A stretch of 23,306 bases of DNA from Chara braunii. Its lineage: Eukaryota > Streptophyta > Charophyceae > Charales > Characeae. The notes under the pieces are model-generated. The model was not told the DNA's origin. It saw only the letters and a list, made by a program, of their open reading frames with translations, and did no database searches. The DNA is taken from NCBI GenBank assembly GCA_003427395.1, contig BFEA01000577.1, positions 597,946-621,251 on the forward strand. Reading direction: 5' to 3'. The translations under genes and the position numbers were made by a program. Shown here in pieces: positions 1-11,700 of this stretch; the stretch's first letter is position 1; every line of letters begins with the position of its first letter.

Positions 1-1390
1 TTTTTTTTCTATTTATTTAATTTTTTTTCTCACACACCAAAAAACACCCCCCCAAATTTTTTTTTTTTTTTTTTTTTTTGTTTTTGACAGGGCCGTATAG
101 GCCGACGTGCGACGGCAGCGCGCGCGTGCCATTTTCCCACGCGCACCCCCGCCAGGGCCTGGGGCAGCCTCGTGGAAACTCAGCCGTGCGGCCTCAGCCG
201 AGGGCCTGCGGTCGGCCTCCTCGACCGCAGGATCTGCGGCCCTGGGGGTCACGTAGGTCTCCGTTAATCTGGCCATCGAGATCGGGAAAACATGAGCGTC
301 GACACTGTCAAAGGGAGACTGGTCCACACCAGTCTACACCACGAAGTCAACGCTACAAGAGAAGAGTCGGATGCTGGGGAAGTCATTCTGCCTTGCGCAG
401 ACGCTGGGAAAGGGCATTCTGCCTTTATGCTGGCGCCAGTGCTGCTTGGTGGGCGCCAGCGTCAATGGAGATTATGCTGGAGCGGCCATTGCCGCTGCAG
501 CTATAGACATTGGTGTTGAGGTTGGGCGAGGAGGGGGAGGATCAAGGCTGCGAGACTGGAGAGGGTTTGAGGGGAAGCTTACCTGTGCTTACCTGGCGAC
601 GTCGTGTGTGATCTGCTGCTCGTCTCCACGAAGGCGAGGAAGACCTGCACCATTCTCCCTGATTGGTTGCTGATGTTGCAACAGGGGGTATAATGCCCAA
701 GGAGGAAGTGGGCAGGAAGAGACTTCATGCATGATTGACGGGACTCTTCTTCGTCTCCTCCTCTCTGTCCTCTCTGGTCTCTTCTCCACACTACCTCATT
801 GTCTTCTCTGAAGTTCCCGATGCGCAGGAAAAGTGCACACATGCTGGGCATTCACATATAATCGACTTCGGTCCGGAGACATTATGTTGTCCACTGGGTT
901 CCAATGACTGGCTTCTCAATACAACTGGGGTTCATTACACATGTTATCAGAAGAAAAATCGAAGTTAACAACAAAGCGCGCTTTTAAACATAAAAAAAGA
1001 CTGGTATCAGCAGAGGAGAGGAACATGTATTGATGTACCAAATTGGCCAAATACGAAGTGCTGAGCCAACCTACATAGAATTTCATTGTCTGAAACCTAT
1101 ACCAACATCCAATACTATTTATCGAGCGGTACTGGGGTTCCCTCTTGGGTGGCTCGTACTGTTTTGCTGACTGTCGTCCTTAGAGAAGGATCCTCTGGAG
1201 CTTCTGCGCCTCTCGACCAACTTTTCAGTTCCTATAACTATTTGGAGGATCTATCGAGATTTCTCCATTTGCTCGATCGGCCGATTGTGAAAGTGACCTG
1301 CTCCTCAGACGAATAGTACATGAAGGTGTGATTTGAAACTTCTGTTTGGTAAAGCCTTGACGATGTGAGCCCTGAGCTGCAATTCCTGCT
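1..1390. other. left-end stretch without a supported gene
   Basis: T-rich tracts occupy 1-79. A GC-rich patch (about 80-540) holds a partial repeat of GAAAGGGCATTCTGCCTT and a small inverted repeat CTGGCGCC/GGCGCCAG (about 430-461). Short frames on both strands show no recognisable domain. The rest shows nothing. Confidence 0.6.
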
Positions 1391-1412
1391 TTTCCACACG
1401 GAAACGCAAGCG

Positions 1413-1540
1413 AAATTAGGATGCCATACGGATGCAAAGAAAAGGAAGAAGACAACAGCACAAGGAGAAAGATGCAAAATTACGATGCCGTACGGATGGA
1501 AAGAAGAGGCAGAAGACAACAGCACAAGGAGGAAGATGGA
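1413..1540. repeat. 64-bp tandem duplication
   Basis: AAATTAGGATGCCATACGGA ... GACAACAGCACAAGGAG (from 1413) is repeated as AAATTACGATGCCGTACGGA ... GACAACAGCACAAGGAG (from 1477) with a handful of substitutions. It is followed by a GA-rich stretch (1580-1625). Confidence 0.85.
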
Positions 1541-3095
1541 TCCCTGAAACTTCTCCTAGAAGCAGACCCCGCCTGGATGCGAAGTAGAGAGAAGAGAAGT
1601 AGAGAGAAGAGAAGAGAAGAGAAGAATGCTCACTTCATTGGACAAACTTCACAACAAAAAACAGAAGTGAGAAGAAACACATATTCGTAAATACAGGGAT
1701 GAAATCCACATCCACACAAAAGATAGGGACCATACTCTAATGGAAGGAGGAATTCAAAGACGAGAGTCGTCACACAAAGCCCAAGACAGGCAAAGGGTCA
1801 CTGCAAGATGCGGCAACTGGCGCCCTACCAGCACTCGAAGGAATCTCCTTTACTAGGAGAAGATCCAGGCACTAGCAAATTGCCCCACGATGGAGATCAA
1901 CCCGTTGAACCGTACGATAGAGTGACCTATCATACGGCTCTCTATTCTACTTGCGTTCCAGTCTTCGGGTAAGCGAGTTGAGTGAGAGGGCCGAGAACAC
2001 CGTCTAGGCTCAACTCTTTCTTCGAGCCTAACAGCAAGAACGTTAGCTCAATGCACAAGAAGAAAATCACAAGCGTACCAATTCAATAACCATGATAGAT
2101 CAATTCAATACAAGACAAAGGGGAAGGAAACAGAGAGAAATGAGCGATTGCTCAAAGAAAACGGTCTGGGGTCGGCCTCCGCCCACGACGGAAGACAACA
2201 TCAGTGTGTCATTCCCCTTGCTTCTGACCAGTATGACTCAGGTGATGGTCCCACAATTTACACGCAAGGCCAAGGCCCCACAACTAAGACAAACGAAGGG
2301 GGGGGAAAAAAAAAAAAAAAAAAAACATTACCCTTACTCCTGCCCCTCCAGGAAAGAGGACCAAGCAAAGACATTTATGATTTATCATTTACATCCACGT
2401 GCTATCAATTGCTTCTGCAGAAACGACTCGCAATCAGTGTTGTTTTGTGTCACACACTCACCACACACACACACAGAGGCAGACAATATCAGCGGAAACA
2501 CGCTTCACACGATATCCATCAGTTTCTAAAAGGGGCGCTCGATAATTTTGTCCAACAGGAGGTTTCAAAGTCCAGCATCAACCTGTGCACTAAAAGGTGT
2601 GCATAAATGACTCAGCAGAAAGGGAGGAAAGATGCACGTTCTGGGACCATCCATGGTTTTGGATTATACACACACTTTCGCTCTTTTGTCTTGAAGCTGA
2701 TGGAACATTGCTAGGCCCTAGCAGCTATCGTCATCCATTAAGGCGAGGCAAGATGAAGAAGAAGAAGAAGAACTGAGAGCGAAATATGTGGGATGAACAA
2801 TCAGGAACTCGACTCGGATGTTCGCCATACTATACACACGCATTTGCGACGTCCAAGACCCCAATAATAATCCGATGCCTCCGCTTTTGTCAGTGGATCA
2901 CATGCCTCCAACTCATCAGCCTTACCTTGTTGCTCACTTGATTCAGTTAAATGGTGACTGACTGTTGGCATCACAATTTCATCGTGGACAACGACGACTA
3001 AGATGCAATGGTTCAATGGCATGGTTGAGATACCCTCAGTGGGTTTCACAAACCTTGCCGATGGAGCGTAACCGAGCACAAAGGCAGGGGTAGGG
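1541..3095. other. non-coding stretch
   Basis: Unique sequence with a G8-A20 homopolymer at 2298-2325 and a short GAA run at 2755-2772. Frames of about 150 codons spanning the homopolymer look like chance openings. No family was recognised. Confidence 0.55.
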
Positions 3096-3172
3096 AGGAG
3101 CAAATTTACTGCAGGGGGAGGGAGAAGGAGCAAATTTACTGCAGGGGGAGGGAGAAGGAGCAAATTGACTGC
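3096..3172. repeat. 30-bp tandem repeat, 2.6 units
   Basis: AGGAGCAAATTTACTGCAGG followed by GGGAGGGAGA starts at 3096, 3126 and 3156. Because 30 is a multiple of three it keeps a long minus-strand frame open, but I do not regard that frame as a gene. Confidence 0.9.
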
Positions 3173-4170
3173 AAAACGCTTGAAAAGTCCTACGGAAGCC
3201 GAAGAATTACAATCAAACACAAGACTGGCGGACACAGGATACCCTTCCACCAAAACAAAAAAGGGGGGGGGAGGGGGGGGGGGGGGGAGGGAGGGAAGGA
3301 AAAGCAAAAGGCTTTTGCCTAAGACTGAAAATTGAAGAATGGGTTCAAAATGAACCTGACGATAAAAACTTTCCATGAAGGACAAACAAAGAACTCGTAA
3401 TCTGAGACACAGCAACAATAAGGACCTCTTACCCGTGTGAATCCGCCACCATCCCTTGATGCCACCGAGACAACACACATATATATATACTCGAAGGGGA
3501 GCAGAAAGTAGTGGCTTCGCCCTCGCAGGCACGTAGAAAGGTGAATGCCTTCTCTCATCTCCTCAGCAGCCCAAACAGTATGCAAAGCTGCAAACGCTTG
3601 GTCACAAATTTAAAGGCCATGTGCACACACACACATGAAGAGAGAAGACGCCTCTTCCCTGCTGGCCCCTCCCCCCGTTTCCCACTCGGGTTAGCGAGCA
3701 AACATCTCTTCAATAATCTTCATGGTATGCATCCTGGGACTAGCAAGCATGCTTCCCCTCCTAAACCGCCTCACCTCCATCATTACCAGGCTGTCTTGGA
3801 AGAAGCTTAACAATAACAACTTGCTGTCGATCAGTTTGCAGAAACAAAAAAACGACGAGCGCTGGGAACCTGCCCTAGCAAAACATACCTCTTGGCCAAA
3901 CCCTCATCCATACCCCACAGGGTGCTCTTACCCTTGTCCTCCCCCCCATCATCGGTTTCTTTTTTTATTCAAGCCTTCCTTCCCATCTGGTTCCACGTAC
4001 CAACAGCTGCCCGGAAAGGGCAAAAGGGCAGTGCCTCCTACTTTTCTTCATCCACGCAACTGCAGTTTTGCTGGCTTGCTTCCACTGCAGCATTCCACGC
4101 CTTTCATCCACGCGACTCCCAAATGTATTCATACAGCATTCAGACAATCCCAGAGAAAACTTGTATGCAA
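3173..4170. other. non-coding stretch with poly-G
   Basis: A G-rich run with A interruptions at about 3263-3300 and a short AT run near 3480. Otherwise unremarkable unique DNA with no supported gene. Confidence 0.55.
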
Positions 4171-4680
4171 GCACTTCTATCCACTGTACTTCACCACCTC
4201 CATCTCCCATCTCCCATCTCCCATCTCCATGTCCATCTCCATCTCCATGTCCCAGGAGATACAGAACCAAACACTTTGTTCCACTGTCACTGTGGGAAAC
4301 TCAACGCCTGCCACTATATGCACTAATTGATAATCTCCACCTTGCTGTTCACCATCTCCATCTCCCACCTCCATGTCCCATGACTTACACAATCAGACAC
4401 TTCATTCCACTCTGTGAAACTCACGCCCACCACCATATACGCCACTCGATCATCTCCAGCTTGCCTGGTATACACAACCAGGAACATCTACCCTTATGTA
4501 TGATCCCAGACAAAGCTTAGCGTGTGGCAGCACTTCTCTCCATTGTACTTCACCATCTCCATCTCCCACAACTTGCCGAGAACCAGACGCTTTGTAGCCC
4601 TGTGCAATACTTCTGCCTGCCACCATATGCTCCACTTGATCATCTCTGCAGCTTGCCTGGCATACAGACAACCAGGCATA
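4171..4680. repeat. degenerate tandem repeat rich in CCATCTC
   Basis: Three related blocks share TTCACCATCTCCATCTCCCA, a CAGACxCTTxxTTCC stretch, CCACCATATGC and GATCATCTCCAGCTTGCCTG. The first block also contains a run of 6-7-bp CCATCTC units (about 4196-4252). There is no coding signal beyond frames kept open by the repeat. Confidence 0.75.
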
Positions 4681-6485
4681 CATATTGTTGTACCATCATC
4701 ATCTACGAGCCATTCTCAATAATAACTCCGTCAACAGCTAACGAGCAAAAGCTGGGTATCTGTGTCATCTGTAGCTGATTGAAAATCAGTTCTCCAACTT
4801 CTCCTTCTCCTTACTATTCAAGAATACCGTAAGCGGCTTTCTCGAAATAATGTCATAAACAACTAAACAACAGCTTCCTGGCGATGACAAACTGCGTGGT
4901 CCTCCTCTTTCATGCGATCCCATGTCCTTCTCTAGGAGGCATTTCTCCACTTCCTATCCCCTTGCACTTCATAACAAGAATGTCTAACAGTTACATTACT
5001 CACTTGCTGTTGGTGTGTAGTGATAATCTGCAACTATCTGAAGAAACTGACGCACCAGAAGAGTCGACTGGCGGAGCAACCGTCATGTCTCGCCTCCAAT
5101 TGCATCCCCGTTCCACTCACACGCAAGAGTGACATCTCACCAACACCCCTACCAAACCCTCTACTAAATCCCTACCAAACCCTACATTACGCTATTTTAT
5201 CCTCTACCTTATCCTATCCACTCCTCTGTCCTATCACAACCTCATCTACATCTACACCTACACCTCTTTACAATCACACACACACACACACACACACATA
5301 CACACACACAAACACACACACACACACATACACTTACACTTACTCTCACATAGACATATGTACACACGCACACACACACTTTTTTTTTTTTCTCCCCAAA
5401 AGTTCACTTACACTTACTCTCACATAGACGTGCACACACGCACACACACACACTTTTTTTTTTTTTTTTTTCTCCCGAAAAGTTCCGCTTCAGCCCTCTA
5501 GAGGAAGGGATACGAGCATCTCCCTATAGTGGACTTAGGGCAGAATACTCTTGTTTATTAGTGGGGAGCAAGACTTGCTGGAAACCGGGCCCAACGTCCC
5601 ATGAACATCGTGAATAAAGCCCCAGCCAAGACCCCCCCCCCCACACTCTTGAAGTTATGTACTATAGCGAAAACGACACACATGAACACAACATAATCAC
5701 TATCTTACCCCTCCCCAACCATATCAACAAACAAACAACGGGTTGCGCACCCGTGCTCTCATGGTAAGTCAATTGCATATAGCGAACATAGCAAAACATA
5801 CACACAACATAATCACTACCATACCCTTCCCCAACCGCATCAACACATGATACGATATAGAATTTGACACAAAAGAAAAGATTCACGTCAAGTGAAAAGT
5901 GATAAAACAAACTACGGGTCCGATCGTTTGGGGGGGTGGACAGGGCTTAGTAAGGGGGTGGGGCATGTTGTCGGTGGGAATACCCTTACAAAGGTATCCG
6001 CCCTGGTTTTTGCAAACGTCAGAAACGAGGTTTTGATTTAAAAATTGAGTGCAAACGTTGGGTGCGCCACGCGAGTCGCGGCTAGTTTTCCTTTGTGACC
6101 AACAGTGCGTTCACAAAGGAGGAGAACAGGGAGTGTGTGGTCGCACAGTTTTGAGGCGCATGTGATGTTTATCATTGATGTTATAAAATCTGCGCATCTA
6201 CCGATCAACTTTTTAATTTTGATTGAATTAGGTTTAAGTGATGTTTTTCGTTGGTCGGTATGTTTGACCGTGATGCGTGTGTGTTCGTGCGGAGGTCGTG
6301 TGGCCTTTGTGTGGTAAACGGAGTGAGCGATGGAGTAAAAACACGGATTAGGCCTCCGCACGGTAGATTGTGGGAGCTTGGCGGTCGTGAGTTCGGTTGA
6401 TAGGCCAAAGTGTGGTTTTGTTGCGCCTTTACCGTACTGAGTCAGAGAGTGAATACTCTTTATGTACAAAACGGCGCTTGCTATA
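4681..6485. other. mostly unique non-coding DNA
   Basis: Apart from the CA block, a diverged duplication is visible. CACAACATAATCACTA followed by CCCTCCCCAACC or CCTTCCCCAACCGCATCAAC occurs near 5,687 and 5,808. Long frames around 6,038-6,505 have no recognisable domain. Confidence 0.5.
5275..5475. repeat. (CA)n microsatellites and a duplicated CA/poly-T block
   Basis: Interrupted (CA)n runs from 5275 to about 5330. Then a block CACTTACACTTACTCTCACA ... CACACACACTTTTTTTT ... AAAAGTT occurs twice in tandem (about 5331-5403 and 5404-5483), differing in the length of the T run. Confidence 0.85.
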
Positions 6486-6560
6486 TCCAGCCTTGGGCCT
6501 AGCACTATTGGTTATAACATTGGATTTTTATGCAGTGGATTGAGGGATCGAGGCCAGCGA
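6486..6560 (+). repeat. possible tRNA-like relic
   Basis: CCTAGCACTATTGGTTATAA resembles an A-box region and GGGATCGAGGCC a weak B box, about 40 nt apart. Acceptor and T stems are not convincing. It lies about 250 bp upstream of SINE-like copy 1 and may be part of an older element. Confidence 0.25.
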
Positions 6561-6803
6561 TCAACGAGGGAGGAGCATCTTGGAGGAAACTGCGGGGTTA
6601 AGGGTCCAACAAGACGATCCCCATTGGTTTTGTCGATGGCCCCGAGTTCGGGACCAATTGGCGGGACAAGGGGGATGGCAATAGTAGCCCTTCCTCTCGC
6701 TAAAACTCAAGATTTTCGTTTTATATTATCTTTTATCTTTATTTTAGGTCCCGTTTTCAAGAGCGATAGCAGTGTTGGTTCTTGGACCGGCGCTAGGACC
6801 GTT

Positions 6804-6862
6804 GACTTAGTTCAATTGATGCACCATTGACCTGTTGAAATACAAATGTGAGTTTAGATGCA
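6804..6862 (+). repeat. tRNA-derived SINE-like unit, copy 1
   Basis: GACTTAGTTCAATTGATGCA (A-box-like), then CCTGTTGAAATACAAATG and GAGTTTAGATGC (degenerate B box), lines up with the unit at 16888. It is too degenerate to fold as a tRNA. It may be a pol III-transcribed retroposon relic. Confidence 0.4.
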
Positions 6863-7256
6863 GGCGGAACTAGTTGAGTGGCTATTTTCAGGGCTAAATA
6901 CTTGCGAGGGTTTGAAAGCGAAGAATTATCGAGAAGGAAGAATGAAAAGAACTTGGAAAGAAAGCTAAGTGCTTGAAATCACAGAGTAAGTAGAGGTGGA
7001 CGGCGACAACGTTGTCGCCCTCCTTGTTGGACGTGGGATGCCAGCCGGCATTGCGGCGTGGAGCGCCTCAAGGCTATCAAAATCCTGATCAGCAAAACTT
7101 TATGATGATGAAATTTGACGTGTACCCTGAGATGATCACAAAGATGATGGATAATGATGACGACGCTGATGATTATTTCTCTCCACCCCTCCCCTTCTTC
7201 CAAGTATTCTCCTCCTCTCCCCTCATTTCCTCTTCTCCTCTCGCTGCCTCCGCTGA
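6863..7256. other. sequence upstream of the transposase relic
   Basis: No transposase motifs were recognised here. A plus-strand frame (7012-7350) overlaps the relic in another frame. The missing N-terminal half of the transposase may have been deleted or be too diverged to see. Confidence 0.4.
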
Positions 7257-7871
7257 GCCCAACCCCAGCCCCGCAAACTGGATGAATGCAAAGGATTCCT
7301 TGGATTTGTTGGTGTTAGTCATTGCACCCATTTGTACATCGAAAAGTTGAGGAATGAGCAACCAGAGTGCTACTACGATCGTATAAGGCATTTCTCCATT
7401 CGTGCACAAGTTGTGTGCGACCATGAGTGCAGGATATCCGACGTTTATGTCGGTAGCCCAGAATCTATCCATGACTCTCGCGTGTTGCGGATGTCCCGTT
7501 TATGCGTTGAAGGTGAGAGTGGTGCGAGAGTGTTCGACGGGGAGCTTACTTTGCTGCGGGATGGCAGTCCTATGGTGCCGTTACTGCCGTACTTGTTTGG
7601 AGATGCTGGCTTTCCTTTGCTCGACTGACTGATGACTCCCCATAGCACACGCAAAGTTTGAACGGTCACGCAACTCAAATTTGATGATTGCCACTCGATG
7701 GTAAGGAATGCCATCAAGTAGACCTTCGACATTCTGAAGAGTATCTAGAGGAAATTCGGTCGGAGGCAAATAGGCAACTTGAAAACTATCTGCTGCGAAT
7801 TCATGGCAGTCTGCATCCTGCACAACTTGCTAATCGACTACAAAGTCGATAAGCAAGGGATGTGGCAGTAG
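7257..7871 (+). pseudogene. decayed PIF/Harbinger-type DDE transposase fragment
   Basis: About 205 codons stay in one reading frame with no frameshift, but stops interrupt it at 7626 (TGA), 7659 (TGA), 7719 (TAG) and 7746 (TAG). Recognisable blocks of the Harbinger nuclease domain (DDE_Tnp_4 type) appear in order: GFLGFVGVSHCTHLYIEKLR, NEQPECYYDR, QVVCDHECRISDVYVGSPES, IHDSRVLRMS, YLFGDAGFPLLD, LMTPHST, CHSMVRNAI and AVCILHNLLIDY. In the family the first catalytic Asp lies in a C-I-D-x-T-H context; here that residue is His (SHCTH). The second Asp (GDAGFP) is kept. The expected Glu of an ERxFG block is Lys followed by a stop. The N-terminal half is absent, a TGA lies just upstream at 7254, and no terminal inverted repeats were identified. 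It is a dead element remnant downstream of, and antisense to, ARL8. Confidence 0.85.
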
Positions 7872-7995
7872 AGGACGATGTCTGCGTTGACCTCAAGGGT
7901 TTGACGTGAAGGCAGCAGGTGGGGGCGAGGTTGGTTTCGCATGTCGGCCACCATGTTCGTGTGCACGACTCTCCTGATCCGGGTCCTTGGCGGTG

Positions 7996-7997
<2 letters not shown>

Positions 7998-8036
<39 letters not shown>

Positions 8037-8039
8037 AAA

Positions 8040-8100
<61 letters not shown>

Positions 8101-8186
8101 TAGAGACAGACAGACAGACAGACATATGTCGAAATTGCCTCCACAAAAATTTATCAACCGCATGGAGTATGTTGTTTGTTTCCCCN

Positions 8187-8274
<88 letters not shown>
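7998..8274. repeat. compound microsatellite cluster
   Basis: In order: (AT)16 at 8002-8033, an A run at 8036-8048, (GA)n at 8048-8091, (GACA)n at about 8104-8124, a unique spacer, one N at 8186, then (CA)n at 8187-8274 interrupted by CGCGCG at 8241-8246. The N marks unresolved sequence at the start of the CA run. All open frames here are repeat artefacts. Confidence 0.95.
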
Positions 8275-8278
<4 letters not shown>

Positions 8279-8589
8279 AACACACAATCGACAGCTAATG
8301 CATGCTAAAGAATTACAGAGCCCCACTATACCCCCTTCAAATGCCAACACAAATCCCTAGTGTTAAAAACTTCCTACCTTGCAGGAGCATTTGGCACAAC
8401 GCAAGGTTCTGGTTATGCCTTCCCTCCACTGTTTGATGGCTCTCATCCAGTCCATTGACAGACCCATCGACTTCAAACTGCTCTTCCAAAGTTGGAGAAG
8501 AACATACCCGAACAAATGCGAAGTCAATTGGCGGAATTTTCCAGCCCCCATAATTGAGCACAAATGCCACCACACACACCATTCTTCCC
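8275..8589 (-). other. ARL8 3' flank / likely 3' UTR
   Basis: About 315 bp of unique sequence between the ARL8 stop and the CA microsatellite. It is the natural place for the 3' UTR, but no canonical AATAAA was seen on the minus strand. Confidence 0.4.
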
Positions 8590-8707
8590 TTAACTCTTCG
8601 TCTTCGAATGCTTCACAAGCCACTCGATCGTGATATCAATGTTTGTCGTGTTCTTGCAAGAGATGGAGTACCAGCAGACCTCCCTATCTGTTATCGACTT
8701 CAGGTCC
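8590..8707 (-). CDS. ARL8: ARL8 terminal coding exon 6
   Basis: A 118-nt terminal exon completing the Met codon and encoding [20 protein letters not shown], then [18 protein letters not shown] and TAA (minus-strand stop at 8590-8592). SCKN is the G5 motif. The acceptor is CCTGTGCAG|G. A polar Lys/Ser-rich tail is normal for the family. I saw no AATAAA signal in the roughly 300 nt downstream. Confidence 0.94.
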
Positions 8708-11700
8708 CTGCACAGGCACACAACAAACGCAACAATGGTACACAGACGAGAGCCATCAAACCTTATAGCTAAGCACTGAGAGAACACAGTCTACACCTCC
8801 ATTCTATCCGATGGCGCTCAGCTGCACACAAATTCCAGTGCGAGACACCTCGCCGTATATCACCATTTCTTGCTAGCAAGAAAATAAGGGTGTACTCGAA
8901 CGATAATCCGTGTTTCGTGTTCATGCAGAATATTCACATAAAATTGAAACTACCATCCTCCAATTACTTGAGATCTGCATCCTACTACACTTTCACCGCT
9001 CCACACCGACTGCCGAATAGACCCGCACACAAGACTACCTAGTAAATATCAATGTGTTTTGTGTTCTACAACATATTCATAGTATTCATACGAATGGCTA
9101 ATCCCAAATAGATGCTTCAAAGTTCAAAGAAATATTTCAAATTTCAATGAATAAGACCTGCATCTCCCTCCACTTCCTTTCCCTCGCACCAAGTAGCCCC
9201 CCTGACATGAAGCAGCTAAGAATTTAGCCCAGGCCCCAGGGTAGCTACATTTGATACCATAAAAATCCTGGATTTCAAGCACACAAGCGAATACCATCTT
9301 ACACAGAGAGTCGCACACATTAGATCAATACCAGCAAGTCCACCGAGCTATCTATTAGCTTACTCGATAGATACTAGATAGACTGAGTTCTGACATCGAG
9401 TGAACGTTTTCGTCGACCGAGTCCAAGCATCCCCAAGAGTCCCACAAGCACCAGCAAAATGAAGGACAGCGCCAGAAAGCCAACACTCATTCAGACACAT
9501 GCACAAAGCGGCGATGGTGGTCACTACCGGCAACAAAGAGAGCAAAAGCATGCGAACCAGCAGGGCTGTCGTTGCCACTGAAGGGAAAAAAAAAAGAAAA
9601 ACACTTACATCTGCTCACAGAGTTCGTTCTTCTGGAGCGCACCCGCCATGTCAATCTTGTTCCCAAGCACCAGCAAAGGTATTCCAGCAAGAGAAGGCTT
9701 GCTCAGAAGGTCATGCAGCTCATTTCTTGCAATTGGGATGTTATCATGGTCTGCAGCATCCACCACATATCTGTGCCAATCACACGAAGAGCAACAGAGC
9801 ATTACAGAAATGCCAATATTGCTCAACAGTCAAAACTCCATACCAGGGGGCAAATAACGCACTCGACCACAAGCAAACAACCGATTCACTCACATGTACC
9901 CTCCCAGGGTTGTTGCTCACAATGCCTCACATTTACTCTGGTCTTCCGCTACACCCGCAATCCTCCGACAGGGTGATCGTGCACCATAGCACCCAACATC
10001 TTGCCAGTTCATCTCACCAAAGGGAGACTGTGAAGGCCGATCGAAAAAGCAGGAGAAAAACTCCCAGAGTTCTCAGAACAAACTTGTATAGAAAGTGGCT
10101 TTCTCTGGGCTCCTCGAGAACTGTGAGGAGCAGTTCAAATTGGATAACCTTCCCACATCCAAACACGAGCAAGCAAAGCGCACGGGGTTGAAAGATAAGG
10201 AGAAAGGATCCGGAAATCCTATAAGCAAATGATATCATACATAGAGACAAGTGAAAAGTTCTCTCTGCATCCAAGCGGGGGGCAGATAAACTGGAATGTT
10301 TGCAAGATTCAGGATACGACAAGAGGAAAGTGGATGAGCCATCCAAGCCTAGGGCGGGCACGAGTCCTGCCAAATGATTTTGGCTGGATCGTTGCTCAAA
10401 CTGCACATGTCCCATCTGACCCAGGTTGCTCAAACTGCATGTGGTTGGTTGGTCACGGCTTGAACAGAGGAGTAGAAGGCCTGTGATGGACGAGTGTTTT
10501 TACGTCCATACTGTGATGTGGTTGGTCTGTGAGAAGTAAAACTCCGACTACATGACTTTTGAGTACAACTTTTGAGTACAACTTTTGAGTACAACTTTTG
10601 AGCACAACTTCTGTCAGAACCCCACAGATGGAGAACTTCAAGCAGACTTTCAAATCCGAGCTGACCCATTGCCAAAGCATCCGCATGCATCCCGTTTGCA
10701 AACCGACAACCGCCACATGCACACACACAAGGGGGCAGGCCGGGGTCCCCCGCGACGCTGTATGCAATGCTGCAAAAGCATGAATGCAGCCACTTCTAGA
10801 AATAGGTTCATTCTCTCCAGGCAAAAAAAACAGGCCCCCAGAGAACTATCAGTCTTCTTGACGTAGCACAGCAGAGATGAGAGGAGTCAGTTTGGATAAA
10901 ATATCTACTTACACAATAGCAGAGACCCCTCTACAGTATCTTTCCCACATGCTCCTGAATCTTGGTTGGCCTCCAAGATCCCACAACTTGATTGTCACAT
11001 TCCCTTTGGTCACCTTCCTCATATTGAATCCAACCTGCATCATTGCCAAAACAGAGCTTAACATGTCATTCAGAGCGCAAGTGAAGCGTGCGCAGCAACC
11101 GGTCACGTCGACTCGCTCTCCATGCGCTCTACGACTCCCTTGCTTGAGTCCAAGTAACTTCACAACTGCCTTGGGAGAGCCAGTTATTCCCCAATGAAAT
11201 TGTCTGAAAAGAAATCAGAAGCCACCAGTAGTACGTCCAAACCTCTTTTTACCAACCTGGATTGCTGGTGCACACCAACGAAAAACAAGCTAGCACGAGC
11301 AAAAACTACATATATTTTTAGCTGGGGCTGGACGCCAATTTTGATGTGGTAGGGCCCAGAACCTTTCGACGAGGCATAGGTAGACCGCCACGTCAGAACA
11401 AAATAGCTGGCAGGCGTACTGGTGGTGGTTAAGGTCCTGTGACATGGTTGCAACAAGAGGTTCCCCACCACACCAGACAGCTATATACAGGAATCACTCT
11501 ACCACTCACCACATGCACAACAGCTATATACAGCTATATAGAGCTATATACAGCCTATAATACCTAGTCGCTACATACGATGACTCTACATTCACAATGT
11601 GGGCATCACTCTACTACTCACCACATGCACAACAGCTATATACAGCTATATACAGCTATATACAGCTATATACAGCTATATACAGCTATATACAGCTATA

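Noticed and set aside
13-327. Minus-strand frame at the left edge
   Set aside because: It is partly made of a poly-T tract (poly-Lys), with no recognised domain and an unverifiable start.
2801-3532. 243-codon minus-strand open frame
   Set aside because: It is kept open by a 30-bp tandem repeat and a poly-G tract (poly-Pro), with no domain and no splice logic.
6038-6505. 155-codon minus-strand open frame
   Set aside because: No recognisable domain, ordinary composition for chance openings, and no supporting splice or start context.
7801-8360. Open frames on both strands rich in His-Thr, Cys-Val or Arg-Glu repeats
   Set aside because: They are translations of the CA and GA microsatellites and cross an N.
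10909-11163. Upstream part of the open frame before VGFN in ARL8 exon 4
   Set aside because: The CAG|GTT acceptor at 11034 and the in-phase microexon at 12926-12958 explain the protein; the extra 43 residues match nothing in ARL8.
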